DNA from: Litoditis marina
Taxonomy: Eukaryota > Nematoda > Chromadorea > Rhabditida > Rhabditidae
DNA: 64,000 nt
NCBI GenBank assembly: GCA_964036275.1
Contig: OZ038436.1
Span: 6,980,579 to 7,044,578 of the forward strand
Direction: 5' to 3'
This document shows, piece by piece, positions 60,177 to 64,000 of this stretch (positions within the stretch are counted from its first letter, which is position 1; each line of letters begins with the position of its first letter). A program made the translations under genes and the position numbers. The notes under the pieces were generated by a model. That model was given only the letters and a program-made list of their open reading frames with translations, was not told the DNA's origin and searched no databases.

Positions 60177-63100
60177 ATGACGACCTTATTCGATCCGGAG
60201 AAGAAACTGAAGCGTACAGTGCCTAATAATGATCATCTACATTTCGCCAAGTCGTTAGCTCTTGTCAAGATTATAGCCGACATAGATTACGCTCAGGAAC
60301 AGAATGATCAAGTTGAGTTTACGCGTTTGAAAAACAAAGTTCGAAGTATTAGTAGATCAAAAAGATTGTGGCAAGAAGAAGCTTATACTATGTTGAACAA
60401 CGCTCAACTCAACCGCAATCAGGAATATTTCGACTTTCCCGATTACCAAACTGTAGCGGATACTATGCAGAACTATAAAATCTGTATATACACGAGAGTT
60501 CCTCCAGCAAAAGTGTATTCATTATTGTGGAAAGGCAACGATGCGGGGTACAAAACTATCAACCTAGCTGTTTTCTCTGATGTTTACGATATTTTCAAAC
60601 CGAATAGGACTACTATTGGAAAGGAAGTATGTGATCTGTGTTCGGAGACCTACGGTAGACGAGATAATCATTTCTGTTCCAAAATGTGTAAACAGTGTAG
60701 AAGAGCAGGTTGTCGTGGAGTACAAATACCCCCCACAGAATGTGATGATTGTCATGTACTGTTCTATCGTCAAGAATGTCTCGATGCTCACAAAGTGATA
60801 CATAGGAACAGTAGCGTGTGTACATTGTTCAAACGTTGTCCTCTACCCAATTGTTTGGCTTTCTACAAACCACGTAATTTGCGTGATGGTGTTCATATTT
60901 GTGGTAATACGAAATGGTGTTCTGATTGCTCGAGCCATGTGAACGTGGATACTCATAATTGTTGCTGGATTCCACCAAGCGATGATCAGAAAGGAAAAGT
61001 GTATGAGAAACAGCAAAAGTACAAAATTTTGATTTACGATTTGGAAACGGTTCTTCTTGAAAAATCAGACGATCTCACAGACTTCTGTGAACAATATACC
61101 AATTTCATTGGATATTCAATGTTCTGTCAAGATTGTATTGGCACATCTCTTGATCATGAATGCGTTAATTGTGGTCCACTGAGAACAGGTCATTTCAAAT
61201 GGAATCGAGCTGACGAGTCCCGTTCTTCGGTTGTGAAGAAATTTCTACACTTTATACTGTACGACAAGTCTCTTGAAAACGCGATTGTCGTAGCACACAA
61301 TGGTGGAAGATTTGATTTACACTTTCTCATACCTTATTTGATAGAATGGGGGATTTTCCCCGATTTGCTGAAAAATGATATGAAAGTGATTCAGATGAAA
61401 ATCACACGTGAAGACGAAGCCACACATAACAATTTGGTTTTCAAGGATTCTTTCCTTTTTGTACCTGTAGCTCTCTCTGCAATGCCGAAAGCCTTCGGTT
61501 TTCCTGAAATGAAAAAAGGTACCTTGCCGTACCTATACAATCATCCAGACCGGTATGGTACAATCTCTGCGTCTCTGCCCCCTATTGAGTTCTACAATCC
61601 GAAGGATATGAAGAAGGCGGGATACCAGGAACTGACAAGTTGGCATGAGGAGAATATTGAGAATGAGTTTGATTTCGACAAGGAACTATTCGAATACTGT
61701 ATGGATGATGTTAGGATTCTACATCAAGGTGTTTCGCCGTTATATTCGAACCTCGATAGAACACACGTCATTCAATCCTCTGGTACATTCGTGCACGTTT
61801 GCATCTTTCTCGTTCTTCATATTGAAACAGAAACACTTGAAACCTGATCAGATTGCTATAATACCTGAACATGGATACCATTCAAATGACGTCCAGTCGA
61901 AACTGGCTATAAGCTATTCCAAGTGGGTTGAGAATGTTGAAAATATCGATCTTCAGTATGCTCTGAAAGGTGGAGAGAAAGTTGTTCACATAGGAGGTCG
62001 ACGTGTTAAATTTGATGCGTTTTATGCTCCTACCAATACTGTTTATGAAGTGCTCGGTTGTTGGATTCATGGATGTATCACACATACACAGGACGATACT
62101 GAACATCCGTACTACAAGAAAACAATGGCCCAAATTCGACATGAAACACAGGAACGTCTGGATCTTATTACCTCTGCTGGGTACAATTTGAAAATTCAAT
62201 GGGAACATGATATTGAAGCCGAATTGTTGACAAACAGAGAAATGAGAAAGTTTTTCAAAGACAATCAGCATTACAAACGTTTGAGAGTGCGCGACTCGTT
62301 TTGTGGAGGTAGGACTCAGAACTACCGATTGTATGCCCGGGCAAAACCTTCTGAAAACATCACTCTCCAACATCCTGACGTGGTTTCGATGTACCCGTAT
62401 CTACTGTGTAACAATGAGATGCCTTTGGGTCAGCCTGAAGTTATCACGTCTGATTTCTCCCCAATTACTCTCCCCCTTCCCTACAATGGTTTCTACTTGA
62501 TTGATATTCTCCCGCCGCGTGATTTGTTGCACCCTGTCATTCCATTCAAACATGACAGTCGACTCATTTTCGGTCTTTGCCGGGAGTGTATCTATGCCAA
62601 ACATGACGGTGACTGTCCTAATGAGGACGAGGAAGACAGATATCTTCACGTTACAGTATACCAGGCAGAGTTGGAATTGGCGTTGCGTCATAATTACAAA
62701 GTACTTCGTGTGTATGAGGTGTACAATTGGGGAAGCCCCGCTCAATGGTCAAGAGATTTCTTCCGTGACTTTCTGATGAAGTTTATTAAAATCAAAACGG
62801 AAGCTTCAGGATGGCCCAGAGAAAACATGACTGATCAGGAAAAACGTACGTTTGTTCAAGAGTTCTACGATCACGAGGATATACTGGTGGACGAAACAAA
62901 GATGGTGAAGAATCCGGAAGCAAGAGCTATCGCAAAAATCATCATTTCATCGGTATGGGGGAAAATGGCTGAAACAGATGACAAGATCACTACCTCTTTT
63001 CACCATGCCGATAGTGATGAGCTATCAAAGAAATTGAATGATGTTACTCTGGAAACGGTAGATATGCAGCTGATTGGTGATACCCATATGATTTCTACTC

Positions 63101-63663
63101 GAAAGAAGGAAAACTATCAGAAACCGCGCCCCTTCACCAACGTAGCGTACGCCAGTATTGTCTGTTCGTTAGGACGTGTGGAACTCTACAAAATGTTGGA
63201 ACGACTAGGTCCTCTTGCTTGTTACGGAGATACAGACAGTGGGATATACGTCATTGAAAACGGCGATGATAAATTAGCGGATATGGCATGAGAGTTTCTG
63301 GTTAAATGGAGCTCAGAAGTACCAGAAGGATACCGCATTATGGATTTCGCCTCGACTGGACCCAAGGTTTACAGCTACAACCTACAGAACAACGAGGATG
63401 GTACTATAAAGGAGATCGTTTAAGCTAGGGGGACTTCACAATCATTTTCGAATAGTGCGCTAGTGAACTTCAATAGTATTAGACGTCTAGCAAGGGAACT
63501 AGTGTCTGATATTGAGCGTGAAATTGTGACCGAAAAAAATGAAATTGTGAAAACTCTGGGCCATGTCTACACGGTGAGAAGATCGAAAAAGTTGCGACCA
63601 GTTATGAAGAAAGTGCGATTCTTCCCCGACTTCACCACCAAGCACTTTGGATGGAAAGAATGA
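60177..63663 (+). pseudogene. Decayed protein-primed family B DNA polymerase (Maverick/Polinton type)
   Basis: About 1160 codons, near the usual length of these polymerases. In order: residues 152-263 hold about 17 cysteines in CxxC-type zinc-binding pairs; Exo I is DLE at D288/E290; Exo II is N375 with D380 (AHNGGRFDLHF); Exo III is Y507 to D511 (YCMDDV). After the break come a VYEVLGCWIHGC block like that between exonuclease and palm in Maverick polymerases, palm motif A (DVVSMYP, 62377-62397), a motif B-like ISSVWGK and motif C (YGDTDS, 63223-63240). Breaks: a single-base frame change near 61727-61735, an in-frame TGA at 63289-63291, a TAA at 63421-63423, and a local frame disturbance between about 63424 and 63462. 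Catalytic motifs survive, so decay looks recent, but the gene cannot give one product. It lies on the same strand as the cyclase gene, apparently in its intron. Confidence 0.88.
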
Positions 63664-63860
63664 AATGAACAAAATGTTTATATGTATATATAATGTAAAT
63701 AAATGTATGATATCAAATCATTTTAAATAATGAAAATTGAGTTGCGAAAAATACAGTCTGAAACAAAACAGCGTCATAAACCTACAGTAACCCCTCTCTC
63801 TGCGCGCTCCTAATCTAGCATGATGTCCCGGCTTCATGGTCCCTTTCTCTGCACCCTCCG
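63664..63860. other. Sequence after the polymerase
   Basis: A possible polyadenylation signal AATAAA near 63697 follows the final stop. No other Maverick gene and no terminal inverted repeat seen. Confidence 0.4.
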
Positions 63861-63869
63861 TAACTCACA

Positions 63870-64000
63870 CAGTGTATCTCCTCTCTCTCCTCTTTCTCCC
63901 TCTCTCTCCATCCTCTCTCTATCTCTCTACTATCTCTCTCTCCCTCTACTATCTCTCTTTCCCTATCTCTCTCCCTATCTCTCTCTCTTTCCCCCCTTCT
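63870..64000. repeat. CT-rich tract at window end
   Basis: CTCTCT, CTATCTCTC and CCCTCT low complexity running to the window edge. Confidence 0.95.

Overview
The window looks like nematode genomic DNA, probably from Caenorhabditis or a close relative. The evidence is TTTTCAG-type splice acceptors, a spliced receptor guanylate cyclase gene, an AT-rich background, many short inverted-repeat transposons and the remains of a Maverick/Polinton-type DNA polymerase. One 200-base assembly gap (42124-42323) lies inside a CT repeat. No species can be named from the sequence alone.

From 1 to about 45.9 kb I find no convincing protein gene. This part is a repeat landscape. It holds (i) a roughly 130-bp CACGTG-type inverted-repeat family with about ten copies in the whole window, (ii) three copies of a palindromic element built around GATTATGTGGACC, (iii) four tRNA-derived SINE-like copies with A and B boxes, (iv) two full copies and one partial copy of a composite element made of a long palindrome, TGACGTCA-rich repeats and a GC-rich terminal hairpin, (v) TAGGGTTGTTA-ended elements with 8-bp target duplications that carry different short tandem repeats inside, (vi) a 2-kb element with about 70-bp terminal inverted repeats, (vii) several smaller foldback elements, and (viii) long GA/CT tracts. 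At 23192-28106 lies a 4.9-kb satellite of about 300 copies of a 16-bp unit that keeps exact 16-bp register and is free of stops in many frames. Its huge open frames are a by-product of the repeat.

From 45.9 to 59.1 kb there are genes on the + strand. A single exon-like segment at 45912-46119 belongs to a gene I do not recognise. From 47895 a receptor-type guanylate cyclase begins. Twelve exons give a signal peptide and an almost complete extracellular ligand-binding domain (about 472 residues). The transmembrane, kinase-homology and cyclase parts must lie to the right of the window. Its introns hold several of the same repeat families.

From 59.5 to 63.7 kb, apparently inside the next intron of that cyclase gene, lies a decayed protein-primed family B DNA polymerase of Maverick/Polinton type (+ strand). 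It has a frameshift and two in-frame stops. A divergent 109-codon acidic ORF sits beside it. No integrase, packaging ATPase, protease or capsid gene is visible, so this is a fragment of the mobile element. The window ends in another CT-rich tract.
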